This document shows, piece after piece, positions 40,501 through 46,655 of a stretch of DNA of 64,000 nt. This DNA comes from Dipteris shenzhenensis (taxonomy: Eukaryota; Polypodiophyta; Polypodiopsida; Gleicheniales): NCBI GenBank assembly GCA_047967505.1, contig CM106538.1; one strand, written 5' to 3'. A program made the position numbers and the translations under genes. A model generated the notes under the pieces. That model saw nothing but the letters and a program-made list of their open reading frames with translations, had not been told where the DNA came from and made no database searches. Numbering within the stretch: the stretch's first letter is position 1; every line of letters begins with the position of its first letter.

Positions 40501-42953
40501 TCTGCTCAGGGAATGTGCGGGTTATTGTGGAGGTGTTAGAACCAGCGACTCAAAGTAGTGCTGTCTGGGGTGATCCTTGCAAAAGCTGTATAGAAGTTGT
40601 TTGTCCAGCAAAAATCCATTACAAGATATTATCTCGCAGGCAATCTATGCATGCTCTCCTGTATAGATTTATGCTGTATCTATTTGTAGAGCAATTTTGC
40701 AGCACAAAAAGCAAGACAGTTCAGTGACCCTTTTTTACTGGTGTTAATATGCAGCTTCTATGTTAAAGGGCTTTACACTTTCATTACAAACTTGTTCACG
40801 TCTGGCATTCAGATGAAACAGACAGTGTCAAATAAGTTCTTGTCAGAGTATCTGTGCAGCTTTTCTAGTGAGATTTATCCTGTCATCCTTCCAAGTGTAT
40901 TCTATGGCTTACTATTTGAAGAGGTTGTTTGATACATTGCATACAATATATAGTATCACTCTTTTTGGATAACATTGTGGATTATATCACTTTATTATAA
41001 GCACAAAGACATAACACTTTCCTGGCAATGTAATGGAGAGGCTCTTAACACTTATTCACAATTATCTGGAAATTTCCTTTTGGGAGAGAATTAATAAAAC
41101 AGGTCTGTTTTGAAAGAACAATTAATATAAGAATTGTCTTATTTCAGGTAGTGGAGTTCATATATACTGCATATGATGTCGTGCTCTTTGGCCTAGATAT
41201 TCCCATAAAAAATGAGTTTACTGGGGAGACTACTCGCACAGTTTTACTCTATCCTAGAGGCCATTTCATAGACAATGATGACATTGGACTTGTTATTTCC
41301 TCTGACCTTAATGCTGTGTTTTCAATATCGAAGCTTGCTCAAAAGATGTCTGAAAGGAATATTTTTCAAAGAGTCTGGAGTTTCACAAGAAATGTTAGTA
41401 AGAATGAGGATACAGCATCAAAGTTATATCTTTTGGAAGAAGTCAGTTCAAAATGGACCTATAAAAGATCAAGGTATTCAATCACAAGAGAAATTTTTTT
41501 AGAAGCAACTGATGGCAACGTAGATGTTAGTGCCAGAGCTGAGCCTAGCAGCCCTCATGGTCATGGAAAGCTTAAAAAGCATCTACTCAGCATTATTTAT
41601 AGATGCTTGCTTGAGCAAAGTGGAAAAGGTATACCTTACTGGATTAAGTCCACTAATATCATGGATGATCAAAAGGAGTCTCTGAACTTCAAAGAAGGTT
41701 TATCTATCCAGTTAGCAGCAGAAGAGTTGCTTGCATGGCCTCCTAGTCCGCAATATGGTAGACCACATCCAGCAGTTTTTGAGAGAAAAACGGATGTCAT
41801 ATTACAAAACTTACAGGACCGTACAATATCTATTGTTGACCTTCAGAAGCCACATCTTCTTCTATGCTGCCATGGTAGCTGGCCTACTAACATGTACTAC
41901 CTTCTGGCAGGCCTTCGTACACCCATTTTTCCCAAACCTCCTGTTGTTATTTTGTACCCCAAGCAACCTTCAGCTTTCCAGTGGGGATCAGTGGGAATAT
42001 TTGAAGACGTTTTCTATTTACAAGGATCACCATTGTATGAATTGGATCTCCTTCGTGGAGGCGTTCTTCAAGCAGGTTCGATATTGTGTAATTACATATC
42101 TGATAAAGGATATAATTTTGTGTAGTCTTTTTTGCTCGAAATGTTGAAAACTGACCCCATTAATTGTATGCAGAGAAAATAGTTGTTCTTGGTGATCAGG
42201 GTCCACTGGTTGATATTAACAACGTTGCAAATGTGGAAGATGATGGAGGCACAAAAAATTCCTCCTTTGCATACACAAGTGATGTGGACAACATAGTGAT
42301 TGTAGCTAATATTGAGCAAATTATTGGCAAAAGAGCTAGTAATTTGATAGTGGAAATGCAGCATGTAACTGCTCTTCATTATCTACAACCTCACTTCCCA
42401 ATTTGCAAGGAAATTTTTTCAGTAAAAGACTACAAGAGGAATCCCAATGGACTTTTCCAATTCACCCCTCCCTACATGGAAGGGAAAGCTGTGTCTAGCA
42501 GTATGCTTGGTTTCTTGTTGTAAGTGTTCCAACTCATTTTACTTGGACATATATTCATGTGTGGTAGTTGATGTAAGGGAGCCTTCATGCATTTTCATCG
42601 CACAATAGAGGACGTAATTGTTAAGCAACTGTTAAATGTGCAGGCGGTTTATGTTCTACAATAAAAATACAATCCCCATAATAGAGCAGCTGGTTGATGG
42701 AGGGCCTGTAAAATTTTACAAAGGACTAAGCAGGGAACACATAAGGATTCTGGATCAAATCCCAGTTCCAATGGAATATATAAATCTTTCCTACTCTAGG
42801 GTGTTTCTAGAGCTCCTTACTCATCATAGGATGCTGGCATTGGGCCTGTACCGTGCCAGTGGCACATTAGGCTCCATGGCACCCTATGTGTATACAAACC
42901 CACAGAAAGATGCAACTGTCAATCCAAATGATCTTCTATTCGTCCTCAAGTAA
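10398..42953 (+). CDS. BK/Slo-type potassium channel, partial (pore to C-terminus), nine exons
   Basis: This encodes a potassium channel subunit of the large-conductance (Slo/BK) type: a pore with selectivity filter followed by two cytoplasmic RCK domains. I joined nine exons: 10398-10531, 18884-19011, 34844-34895, 35115-35256, 40446-40718, 40813-40923, 41148-42075, 42174-42519 and 42644-42953. All phases agree and the sum is 2,424 nt (807 codons plus stop). The filter is TVGYGD, followed by an S6-like helix, RCK1 (RFLIISGSV; GSPTCQADLERV) and RCK2 (KPHLLLCCHGS; LQGSPLYELDLLRG). The acidic calcium bowl of animal BK is not visible after IIEQLVD. The S1-S5 exons were not found. Only the donor near 40,718 is weakly supported. 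Introns 1, 2 and 4 are very long and transposon-filled. Confidence 0.85.
10532..11489. other. Start of channel intron 1, no further feature seen
   Basis: This is intronic sequence with no transposon domain that I recognise. 'ctcgagctctggtggtgtatgcat' is loosely repeated near 11,225-11,260. The open frames are short. Confidence 0.4.
11490..12631 (-). mobile_element. LINE 3' half, minus strand, split by a later LINE
   Basis: The 3' tail on the minus strand starts in the T-rich tract at about 11,490. Around 12,250-12,330 it encodes PRNRKITLFIWLSIHGGIA, the zf-RVT block also seen at 16,260 on the plus strand. Upstream blocks at 12,413-12,619 follow. The copy is cut at 12,631 by the plus-strand LINE and resumes at 17,056-17,302, giving a nested insertion. 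Confidence 0.8.
12618..12631 (+). repeat. Left target-site duplication of the nested LINE
   Basis: AAAAAACTCCGCTC here is repeated exactly at 17,042-17,055, right after the A-rich tail. This is the hallmark of target-primed reverse transcription and fixes both ends of the insertion. Confidence 0.88.
12673..13716 (+). CDS. LINE ORF1 protein (nucleic-acid-binding, CCHC), intact frame
   Basis: This is an uninterrupted 347-codon frame, the only intact retroelement ORF in the window. Residues about 70-150 (LGRGFFQV; VFVFIRFSGLPSVYH) resemble the DUF4283-type domain common in plant LINE ORF1. A CCHC knuckle follows near residues 215-230: CRICRSSGHFARDC, spacing C-x2-C-x4-H-x4-C, then a KKKKRPRK basic run. 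The C-terminal 110 residues are Pro/Ser/Thr-rich and low in complexity. ORF1 proteins coat LINE RNA in the ribonucleoprotein. The ATG chosen matches the N-termini of the minus-strand copies (DELQQL...ARIHGSHPS). Confidence 0.82.
   Translation: MGSHSVNPLPPTPTARTVTFSKDELQQLQKDLEDESSTTLFARIHGSHPSRSQATDWMLVALPQELASHLKDVRLLGRGFFQVCLDSPDVTRDLLQVGFLFLGYRRIFLFPFQLVFDPVEEDKQGVFVFIRFSGLPSVYHRLLSIISERFGVVVEIPPLSGEPSSGAEAVRMDGVPRVRVIVQDPNISDDHIMLQRPDGSFRQRFEVAGWQDQCRICRSSGHFARDCPKKKKRPRKQPACTSLRQRAGAGPTALQAPPQTWAPPPPRATRVPLASRTTSGPRWVSIAVRPSTSDHTSIASEATSLEPREETSVQEPCSTPPQDQAVPSSAAQVVGTSSVALLDQDLV
13717..16940 (+). pseudogene. LINE ORF2 remnant: endonuclease tail, RT, zf-RVT
   Basis: The remains of the polyprotein that copies LINE RNA into DNA. 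Positions 13,717-13,860 carry the endonuclease C-terminus (LERAAWDAFLFRFSDRDVW). At 13,959-14,411 the RT reads LHKGKCFGSDGLTPFF, LIPKGGNMNFVSHWRP and HDTQTGFVHGRSIFDN. DFEKAYDRVDWGFL is at 14,440, HQGCPLAPFLFLFV near 14,610 and the catalytic ELADDTAIF at 14,740. The zf-RVT block LFFWLSIHGGIAVN is at 16,290, with HCLWDCNQARIVW at 16,400. Stops at 14,409 and 14,784 and several frameshifts inactivate it. Confidence 0.85.
17042..17055 (+). repeat. Right target-site duplication of the nested LINE
   Basis: This is an exact copy of AAAAAACTCCGCTC at 12,618-12,631, directly after the element's A-tail. Confidence 0.88.
17056..17302 (-). mobile_element. Continuation of the interrupted minus-strand LINE
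   Basis: This resumes the copy broken at 12,631. It shares the segments 'agagtgaacatcaaagacca', 'gatgccacctatgag' and 'gctgcatcaatttgctgaat' with the copies at 1,530-1,720 and 29,170. It ends where the Gypsy fragment begins. Confidence 0.7.
17303..18480 (+). mobile_element. Ty3/Gypsy fragment: gag knuckle, protease, pol N-terminus
   Basis: This is a decayed LTR-retrotransposon interior, sense to the channel gene. Gag end at about 17,305: CFECHGKRHVKYDC (C-x2-C-x4-H-x4-C). Protease at about 17,785-18,070: VNGMPVKNVYLDGGAAINVI with the active Asp at about 17,830, then YPIILGRPWLR near 18,010. The Asp-Gly-Gly form is usual in plant Tat/Athila-type elements. Pol start at 18,240-18,480: LDMLNEFPQLF and MVQHKI-LNPNA, equivalent to the segment before RT. 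No LTRs were seen. RT and integrase are missing here, but similar parts occur at 47,885-50,340. Confidence 0.8.
18498..18935 (+). repeat. Tandem duplication of intron end plus exon start (offset 279 bp)
   Basis: About 155 bp at 18,498-18,655 recurs at 18,771-18,935. Shared blocks are 'aagatgaagcaaggctatga', 'ctgatttacagaccctatgg' and 'ttgattcacg'/'ttgcactcacg'. The second copy contains the real 3' splice site and first part of the RCK1 exon. The first copy has an intact AG acceptor at 18,604 but its exon body is diverged and partly deleted. Confidence 0.85.
18884..19011 (+). CDS. Channel exon: start of RCK1
   Basis: The acceptor is tttacag|ACCC and the donor is TCAAG|gttggt. It encodes PYGQSFNSWRIVDSRF and then LIISGSVKLHTIIEFLAEL, matching the RCK1 first beta strand and helix of BK channels (consensus HIVVCGHIT...FL). 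Phases 2-in and 1-out fit both neighbours. A partial copy of its 5' edge lies 279 bp upstream. Confidence 0.85.
19799..20535 (-). mobile_element. LINE 3' end, 5'-truncated, minus strand
   Basis: The tail reads 'tttttttcatgaaaaaaatttctattaagtatg', like the copies at 27,880 and 38,975. Positions 19,940-20,530 correspond to 28,010-28,530 of the longer copy. No intact frame remains. It lies in channel intron 2. Confidence 0.75.
20711..21004. repeat. 147-bp perfect-period tandem duplication
   Basis: Copies 20,711-20,857 and 20,858-21,004 differ at only a few positions. Shared start 'tactac.ggg.ggactagac'; shared 3' part 'cccccagtgtaggatttct'. It lies upstream of a TATA-like box and Copia-like coding sequence, so it may sit in the U3 part of a decayed LTR. 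Confidence 0.88.
21128..21133 (+). promoter_or_regulatory. TATAAA motif, candidate LTR promoter
   Basis: The motif TATAAA lies in 'cccagcctataaatgaagc', 120 bp after the 147-bp duplication and about 1.2 kb before the Copia domain. The arrangement fits a 5' LTR, but no paired LTR or PBS was located. Confidence 0.3.
21140..22260. other. Possible leader/gag region of the Copia fragment, unrecognised
   Basis: No protein domain is recognisable. The stretch is rich in 'cctc/ctgc' words and has only short frames. It could be a heavily decayed LTR leader and gag, judged only by its position before the pre-integrase domain. Confidence 0.3.
22290..22728 (+). mobile_element. Ty1/Copia fragment: gag-pre-integrase and start of integrase
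   Basis: The 117-codon frame at 22,320-22,673 contains GYAIVATGTYDRGLYKLDAQ, then LWHAKFGHVHHRALAYL, HGMPKL and CEGCALGKLHRLPFKK. This is the pre-integrase H...C2 domain of plant Copia elements. After a stop at 22,671, IHSDVCGPMNVTTHRGAR is the opening of the integrase core with its first catalytic Asp. The element is cut at 22,728 by LINE sequence, so the rest of integrase, RT and RNase H is absent. Confidence 0.85.
22729..24420 (-). mobile_element. LINE 5' part, minus strand: leader and ORF1 remnant
   Basis: Read on the minus strand, it has a pyrimidine-rich leader (plus strand GA-rich, 23,790-24,390), then ORF1. The ORF1 start at 23,705 contains FSKDELQQLKKDIELE and FARIHGSHPSRLQARD. The middle of ORF1 is deleted. 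A CCHC knuckle, CRICKILGHFARDC, is at about 23,300. The Ser/Pro-rich tail runs on to 22,729, where it abuts the Copia integrase. There is no ORF2. The Pro/Leu/Ser-rich frame at 23,725-24,567 is a by-product of the CT-rich leader and not a gene. Confidence 0.8.
24480..27045 (+). mobile_element. LINE, plus strand, heavily internally deleted
   Basis: This starts with a CT-rich leader (24,480-24,663). An ORF1 fragment follows at 24,665-24,915 (LKASPLTLGSKRIFL; LEEDRW), which jumps directly into ORF2 at 24,918 (DSKCILCRGGPRGACV), then PSHVATTLSDISDVYH. RT occupies 25,490-26,400 with IHDTQTGFVHG, DFKKAYDRVYGGFLEG and the catalytic ELADDTTAF at about 26,230. The zf-RVT block is missing. The terminal segment from 26,560 ends in a short A-rich tail at about 27,040. 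It has many stops. It lies head to head with the preceding minus copy. Confidence 0.8.
27482..27621. repeat. 70-bp tandem duplication
   Basis: Copies 27,482-27,551 and 27,552-27,621 are identical except for one C/T change (acgcgCct/acgcgTct), so this is a very recent duplication. It lies in channel intron 2 between two LINEs. Confidence 0.92.
27664..27746. repeat. Compound microsatellite ending in a 25-base G run
   Basis: A CT-rich tract, then (CA)n, then a T run, then 25 consecutive G bases at 27,722-27,746. Such a long G run is rare in a genome and can fold into quadruplexes on the plus strand. Its length may also be affected by sequencing. Confidence 0.9.
29841..30950 (-). pseudogene. LINE reverse transcriptase remnant
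   Basis: Minus-strand blocks in order: DAHFTNTEFRTVLTVLHKGN (about 30,800), MPDSLTEGLIHLILKGG (30,650), RPITLLALYIRFWQK (30,570), LFLDFEKAYDRVDWGFLEG (about 30,350) and the catalytic LLDSELADDTAVF (about 30,050). The frame is broken at least three times. The catalytic aspartates are kept. Confidence 0.85.
31188..32036 (-). pseudogene. LINE APE-type endonuclease domain (ORF2 N-terminus)
   Basis: A 282-codon open frame beginning MRIVSWNVQGLG, the start of the exonuclease-endonuclease-phosphatase fold used by L1-type LINEs to nick target DNA. Further motifs are ILFLQVHKLD (the E of the usual LQE is replaced by V), LLNLYAPN, WIIGGDFNMVE (catalytic D/N) and FSWSNRRVQMPIHARIDRF. The SDH motif near the end reads SDE. 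Loss of these two residues suggests an inactive nuclease even though the frame is open. Confidence 0.85.
32240..33519 (-). pseudogene. LINE ORF1 remnant
   Basis: Minus-strand ORF1 homologous to the intact frame at 12,673. The start region contains DELQQLMKDIEIECSSSLF and HGSHPSKLQAKDWML. The middle has LGRGFFQVVFNSPDSAATTV and IRFPSLPQVYHRLL. The CCHC knuckle is at about 32,860. It is split over several frames. A G10 run at 33,032-33,041 is one apparent frameshift site. Confidence 0.8.
33540..33990 (-). promoter_or_regulatory. Pyrimidine-rich 5' leader of the LINE family
   Basis: Almost pure C/T on the minus strand for about 450 bp, ending near the ORF1 start with a conserved 'cacattgtgtttgagt'. 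The same arrangement precedes ORF1 in the copy at 23,725-24,390. In LINEs this position holds the internal promoter. That role is inferred from position only. The Pro/Ser/Leu-rich frames here are composition artefacts. Confidence 0.55.
34190..34510 (-). mobile_element. Short 5'-truncated LINE of a divergent subfamily
   Basis: The T-rich tract at 34,190 followed by 'tattacaaagtaactatccc' and 'gccaaaatacatcagg' mimics the 3' ends of the minus-strand LINEs. Minus-strand 34,500-34,400 encodes GKFFWLFGIHP and WVRYWALWTLRKDRN, a C-terminal LINE-like stretch. CA-rich sequence flanks both sides (34,171-34,189 and 34,511-34,530) and could be a target-site duplication. Confidence 0.5.
34844..34895 (+). 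CDS. Channel micro-exon, RCK1 second beta strand
   Basis: This 52-bp exon lies between gatttcag and gtgagt. It encodes FEVYPLRVVIMAPFRP, the RCK1 segment equivalent to VEIVFLHN in animal BK. It enters in phase 1 and leaves in phase 2. It is too short for ORF scanning but is required to keep the frame. Confidence 0.85.
35115..35256 (+). CDS. Channel exon: RCK1 core
   Basis: The acceptor is aatttcag|ATTTG and the donor is GCAAAG|gtagta. It encodes FELKQALSFYGDNVKFMEG, SPTCQADLERV and AAILLLANADAK. This aligns with the BK block YQGSVL..DL.RV......CLILAN. The exon ends in phase 0. Confidence 0.9.
35257..36400. other. Channel intron 4, first part, no feature recognised
   Basis: No transposon domain or coding exon was recognised. 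Short open frames show no conserved motif. Confidence 0.4.
36405..36655. repeat. TTGAC/GTCAA cluster (W-box-like words)
   Basis: At least ten TTGAC or GTCAA words occur in about 250 bp, for example 'tttgactttggtcaaacc' and 'gttgaccgcgatcaac'. The words match the W-box core bound by WRKY factors. The irregular spacing and low complexity suggest a decayed minisatellite, possibly in an LTR. Confidence 0.6.
37130..37175 (+). repeat. Duplicated LTR-type primer-binding-site motif
   Basis: Two 23-bp units in tandem, 'tttgcattggtatttaagcaagg' class (37,130-37,152 and 37,153-37,175). The second contains TGGTATTGGAGCAAGG, close to TGGTATCAGAGC, the common plant retroelement site complementary to initiator tRNA-Met. 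It suggests that a decayed LTR ends just upstream of 37,130. Confidence 0.55.
37440..37605 (+). repeat. Imperfect repeats of 'ctgctcaagggcagc'
   Basis: Units such as 'ctgctgctcaagggcagcgc' recur with short inverted symmetry (ggcag...ctgcc). The open frame across them encodes only LLLKGSALPQ-like repeats and is unlikely to be a gene. Confidence 0.55.
38050..38505. repeat. GC-rich low-complexity tract, GCAGCA/GGGGAG words
   Basis: GC content is clearly above the surroundings. Words 'gcagcatggcggggaggtgg' recur and the tract ends in (GA)n at 38,464-38,482. Frames on both strands are long only because stops are rare in this composition. No domain is seen. Confidence 0.55.
38580..38935 (+). pseudogene. 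Probable hAT transposase C-terminal remnant
   Basis: Joined frames read CLWFTEYGIKLQDFAPHWFS, CSNSSSIIWQL and VKNRALPLHMDF. This order resembles the hAT dimerisation region (WW..YG...LQ..A...LS...S.S..ER.WS......KRNRL). The diagnostic ER-W is lost and a stop separates the segments at 38,732. The match is loose. Confidence 0.45.
38958..39180 (-). mobile_element. Very short LINE 3' end, minus strand
   Basis: About 220 bp matching the 3' UTR and terminal coding part of the family ('acttctacaagtatgaaaaa', 'agcaagctcaaggcagaata', 'gaaaccaaggctgagcctga'). It is 5'-truncated. It lies in channel intron 4. Confidence 0.75.
39181..40445. other. Channel intron 4, last part, no feature recognised
   Basis: AT-rich with no transposon domain. 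A short direct repeat 'gccaagaattatgta' occurs at 40,190-40,235. Confidence 0.4.
40446..40718 (+). CDS. Channel exon: RCK1 second half
   Basis: The acceptor is ttcatag|GACAC. It encodes DTKLEDAAQIVRALAVQ, VRVIVEVLEPATQSSAVWG and a C-terminal linker, matching the BK stretch N.MRVI.I......RIITQ.L. The 3' end is a phase-consistent guess (ACA|gttcag), because no strong GT donor exists before the stop at 40,725. Confidence 0.75.
40813..40923 (+). CDS. Channel exon: end of RCK1
   Basis: The acceptor is ggcattcag|ATG and the donor is GAAGAG|gttgtt. It encodes MKQTVSNKFLSEYLCSFS and more, aligning with the BK block GVSNEMYTEYLSS. It has 37 codons, phase 0 at both ends. Confidence 0.85.
41148..42075 (+). 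CDS. Channel exon: RCK1-RCK2 linker and RCK2 start
   Basis: The acceptor is atttcag|GTAGTG and the donor is AAGCAG|gttcga. It encodes VLLYPRGHFIDNDDIGLVIS (equivalent to the BK segment ending GFFIASD), a long hydrophilic linker, then KPHLLLCCHGSW and FYLQGSPLYELDLLRGGVLQ of RCK2. The exon has 309 codons plus one base. Confidence 0.92.
42174..42519 (+). CDS. Channel exon: RCK2 core
   Basis: The acceptor is gtatgcag|AGAAA and the donor is TTGTT|gtaagt. It encodes EKIVVLGDQGPLVDINNV, VDNIVIVANIEQII and FQFTPPYMEGKAV. FTPP..G matches the same position in animal BK RCK2. Both splice sites are strong. Confidence 0.92.
42644..42953 (+). CDS. Channel last exon and stop
   Basis: The acceptor is aatgtgcag|GCGG. 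It encodes RFMFYNKNTIPIIEQLVDG and MLALGLYRASGTLG, and ends NPNDLLFVLK-stop. The BK counterparts are IPIITELV, LCFGIYRLRD and the terminal P.DLIFCL. The Asp-rich calcium bowl that should follow the first block is replaced by GGPVKFYKGLSREHIR. Confidence 0.92.
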
Positions 42954-43012
42954 TAAGGTATGTTGAGATATTTTGGCTTCATGAAAGTAATTTTCATCAT
43001 GAACTTCGAAAG

Positions 43013-43372
43013 TGGCAGTGACCTTTATGGCTCTTGATGGATCCCTTGTCCACCCTCCTCACACATTGACAAAGTATTTGGATAGATTCTACACACACTT
43101 TGATGGCCATTTGGGTGAACATGCAAGGGTCTTTCCGGGTGGCATCTTCCAGGAGGACTATTTTCCTCAGGTATTGGAGTGGCTCCCCTTTTTTCTCCGG
43201 GAGTCCGCCACTGCATTTTCAGCCTCAACCTTGGTGCTTTACTAGCTCTTCTTGATGAGCAGATTGTTTGGCCACTCAGGGCATTTTGTTTTCCATGCTT
43301 TGCATGATGTATTTCTTGAGCCTTGGACTTGGGGTTTTTTTCATAACTAATAGAAGCCTTTTCATTGTGATA
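43013..43372 (+). mobile_element. 5'-truncated LINE 60 bp past the channel stop codon
   Basis: The frame at 43,012-43,245 (HPPHTLTKYLDRFYTHFDGH; LEWLPFFLRESATAFSASTL) matches the ORF2 C-terminus at 16,735-16,930. The 3' UTR motif 'catgctttgcatgatgtatt' and 'aactaatagaagcc' follow. It lies in the same strand as the channel and so probably within its 3' UTR. Confidence 0.8.
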
Positions 43373-44610
43373 TTGACCTCCACTCACTATATCACCTTGG
43401 ATGTCAATAACATCACTCTGTTACAGTCTCTCTCCGGTCTCCAACATCTCTTTTTGGACAATCTAATGTGCACGTTGCAGGCAGTCATTGGAGATGATAC
43501 GGTAGATATTTAATCACAGATTAAGTCAGAGATAATTTATTCTGCTGTTGTTCAGATTGTAGACTTTTGTTAGAGCATGGGATTATGACTTCTTCCGATT
43601 GACGGCTATGGGCCATGCCGTGATTCATTATGATGGCTCTCCTTAGCGTCTTTTCTTTTGATATCGCTCAGGGATGACACCCAGATGCTTTTTAATTTGT
43701 ATTTTCATGTTGAGTGTAGGAGCTTTCATCTCTCCTCATGTTGTAATTTTTAAGGTTTGGGGCTAGCTTTTTCCCTCCCATCACCTGTTATTTATTGAAG
43801 CATTATACACTTTCTTTTTATTTTAAAAAAATTTGGCAATCATTTAAAATGAAGGATAGCATTGCAGTTTAAAAGGAAATTTTAATTTTAAAGCTATTTA
43901 AAAAGTAGGAAAATGGTATCCTTGCAGAAAAATGGAAATGGGTTTTGCCTTTATTAAAAATCCGAGAGATCCTCTCTTAAAGCTCGCTCTTGAATGAGAA
44001 GTTTGTAATATTTGTTAGGGCATTTCCCTTCATGTCAAGTATTTTCACTATGTATATTAACCTTAGGTGGCAGCTATGATCCATGTCTTTGGCTGCCAAG
44101 GTTATGGTGATGTGTATTAGAAAGACTTTTCCAAGAAAAACAGAATTGGCTTGACAGTCGTATTTGGGCATATCTGTCTACTTTCGTGTTGCAAGCTGGA
44201 TTTCCATTAAGGCTTCGTGGTCAAAATTTGGCACAAATAAGAGAGAAAGGGGGGATAAGCAAAACAGGAACACATCCTGTCTTCCTCTCAAAACATTATC
44301 AATTCCCTTTACTAGAGTGATGGCTCTTGGCCTCCATTGATATGCTAGAAGAGAATCACACCGTGCCTCAAGCATGGTGAATGACCATGGTGGGACTCTT
44401 CTAGTGTTGAGGAGTAGGGGGTTGAGTTGCATCTTAATGCGTGTGTAAAGCAAACAAAATGGTGAATCCATGCAAAAATAGAAGGTATTCAAAGAGTGTA
44501 GAGAGCCCACGCAATAAGAAAAGTGCTCACTAGCTTCCAAATTCCTTTACGCACCTTTTTATTTTTGCAAGAGAAAATGAAATTTATGTTATCACTTACG
44601 TAGATCAACT
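43373..44610. other. Intergenic, no feature recognised
   Basis: No domain was recognised. The 120-residue minus-strand frame at 44,178-44,540 shows no motif and overlaps ordinary AT-rich sequence. Confidence 0.4.
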
Positions 44611-44624
44611 AATTGAGGTGCAAA
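44611..44624 (+). repeat. Left target-site duplication
   Basis: AATTGAGGTGCAAA is repeated exactly at 45,442-45,455 after the A-tail of the LINE between them. Confidence 0.9.
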
Positions 44625-45441
44625 GATCTCCTACTTCCTGTGGCTTCTTGCCCACAAAGGTCTTCCAGTGTGGGCAGCTGGTTGCGGCAGATAGGCCAGG
44701 ACGGACGTTGTCAGATCTGTCATGAGGACGAGGAGTCACCAAAACACTGCCTATGGAGTTGCACTCGCGCCCAGGAAGTGTGGAGGTGGACTTTCGGGAT
44801 CCTTACTCGCGTAGCACCGGAGCTAGGATTGATCACTTGGGGCGCGTTCTGCTGGTGCAGCACCGCACCTGGTTTTCATCACTTATTCGAGGCATGTCAG
44901 CAGGACCCCACATTCCTTATCACACAGGGGACGTGGGGGCTGCTCGAGAGCATCCCGCCACACCTGGCAGAGGCTGGCACAGGAGCTCAGGAGAGGCAGC
45001 CAGTCTGGGAGATTATTAGCAGCATCGCAGGATGGCACATTTGGACCTCGCGCTGCGTGTAGATCCTCGGTGGCACCTCCTTATCGACTGCCCAGATCAT
45101 GACTGACATCTAGAGTGAGATTATACACACCCTCAGAGGCCAGTGGGACCAGATACAGGGGGACTCCCGGGCCGGTCGGGAGAAGCGGAGACGTTTCCTC
45201 CGGGTTTGGGACACACAGGGCCTCTTCTTCGAGCAGGCTTCGCAGGGCCTTCAGTGGCGCTACTCACCACCTCTCTGGCTGTTCATTCACACTCGCCTGA
45301 TCCCTCCGTGAGAGAGAGCTTTACTTTTTGTTACCTTTTGGGCTGCGTCCGATTTGTGAACGCAGCCCGTCAGCTGCAATGTTGACCTCTTGTATCTTGT
45401 TTTCGAAGTAATATAATTAGCACTGTTTTTTCGGCAAAAAA
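44625..45441 (+). mobile_element. 5'-truncated LINE with 14-bp TSD
   Basis: An 817-bp insertion containing the zf-RVT domain and C-terminus in one 149-codon frame (44,613-45,062): CQICHEDEESPKHCLWSC, AQEVWRW, WEIISSIAGWHIWTSRC. Its GC content is higher than its surroundings and its zinc motif is clean, so it may be younger or from another subfamily. The C-terminal part continues past a stop at 45,060. The tail is 'ggcaaaaaaa'. Confidence 0.9.
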
Positions 45442-45455
45442 AATTGAGGTGCAAA
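45442..45455 (+). repeat. Right target-site duplication
   Basis: Exact second copy of AATTGAGGTGCAAA, adjoining the A-tail. Confidence 0.9.
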
Positions 45456-45714
45456 AATAAAAGAGAGAATAAGATTTTGCTACAAGCAAAGCAATAGCCT
45501 ACCAATGAACTCGCGGGTTATCCATGATTAGTTCATGTATGCCTATGTCACTCCTTGGATAACTCTTATCCACTCTAGAACATTGTCACCAATCACCCTA
45601 TTTTGACACCTTAGGTAAGGGGGTAGTTAGATAAGGGAAGGAAAGGTAAGGAAAAAGATTAGGTTAGGGGTGGAAGAAGGGTAGGGCTGTAGGGGGGTTA
45701 ACAAGGTTAGGGGT

Positions 45715-45914
45715 TTAAGCTTGTGTGTGTAAGCATGTTGTGTGAGTTTGTATGTGTGTGATTGTGAGTGTACATAATTGTGTGTTTGTGTGTATGTTAT
45801 ATGAATGGGTGTGTAGGGGTCATAAGTCTATGTGTGTGTGAGTGTATAAGCATGTATAGAAAAGCAAAATGCTAGGTAAATATTTGTTTATAAATTCCTA
45901 TGGTTATCTATCTA

Positions 45915-45953
<39 letters not shown>

Positions 45954-46578
45954 AAAATAGAGAAAGAAAAATAAAGAGAGAGATGTATAGAAAGAAATGA
46001 AAAAGGGATCAAGGTACAATGTGCAGAATTTACCACTGGGAAAGCTTTATTCAAACCTTCTATGGCGAGCTATAACGCGAAATTTGCTTCACCTTTGCTC
46101 TTTGGAGAACCATGTGTGTGTGTGTGTGTGTGTTTTGGTGTGTGTTGGGGGGGTTAAAGTTCACTTAAACCACATTATTGACCACGTTAGAGTTAGTAAA
46201 GGGGGTTAAAGTTCACTTGGGAGCGTGCTAGAGTGCCACCAATAAAATGCTAACACGTAAAATTTTGAAAAAAGTGACAAATTAAATAAACTTACATACA
46301 CGCACACTTAAAAGAGTGCCCAATTAAAGAAATATTAAGATGTTCTATAATGTTTAAAGGTGTGGAGAGTGGAAATATTTAAATAAAAAAAGGGGAGAAT
46401 GTGTAAGCCAATGGTGGGGGGGTCAAAGCTCTAAGTGATGCTTAATAAATATTAATTAAAAATAATAATCAAAAAATGGAAACAACTAAATTGTGTGTAT
46501 GGAGAGGGGTTAGGGGGTATGTGTGTGTGTGTATATAAATAAGTGTAAAAGTGAATGAAATGTGTGTGTGTGTGTGTA

Positions 46579-46629
<51 letters not shown>

Positions 46630-46655
46630 GTGTGTGTGTGTGTGTGTGGCCTACA
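45715..46655. repeat. Microsatellite-rich block: (TG)n, (TA)n, (CT)n
   Basis: TG-rich sequence at 45,720-45,860; (TATC)n grading into about 18 TA units at 45,907-45,949; (GT)n at 46,112-46,132 and 46,560-46,577; (CT)n at 46,582-46,623; (GT)n at 46,627-46,648. No gene is present. Lengths are probably polymorphic. Confidence 0.9.

Noticed and set aside
44178-44540. 120-codon minus-strand open frame
   Set aside because: No recognisable motif and no matching copy elsewhere in the window; most likely a chance frame.
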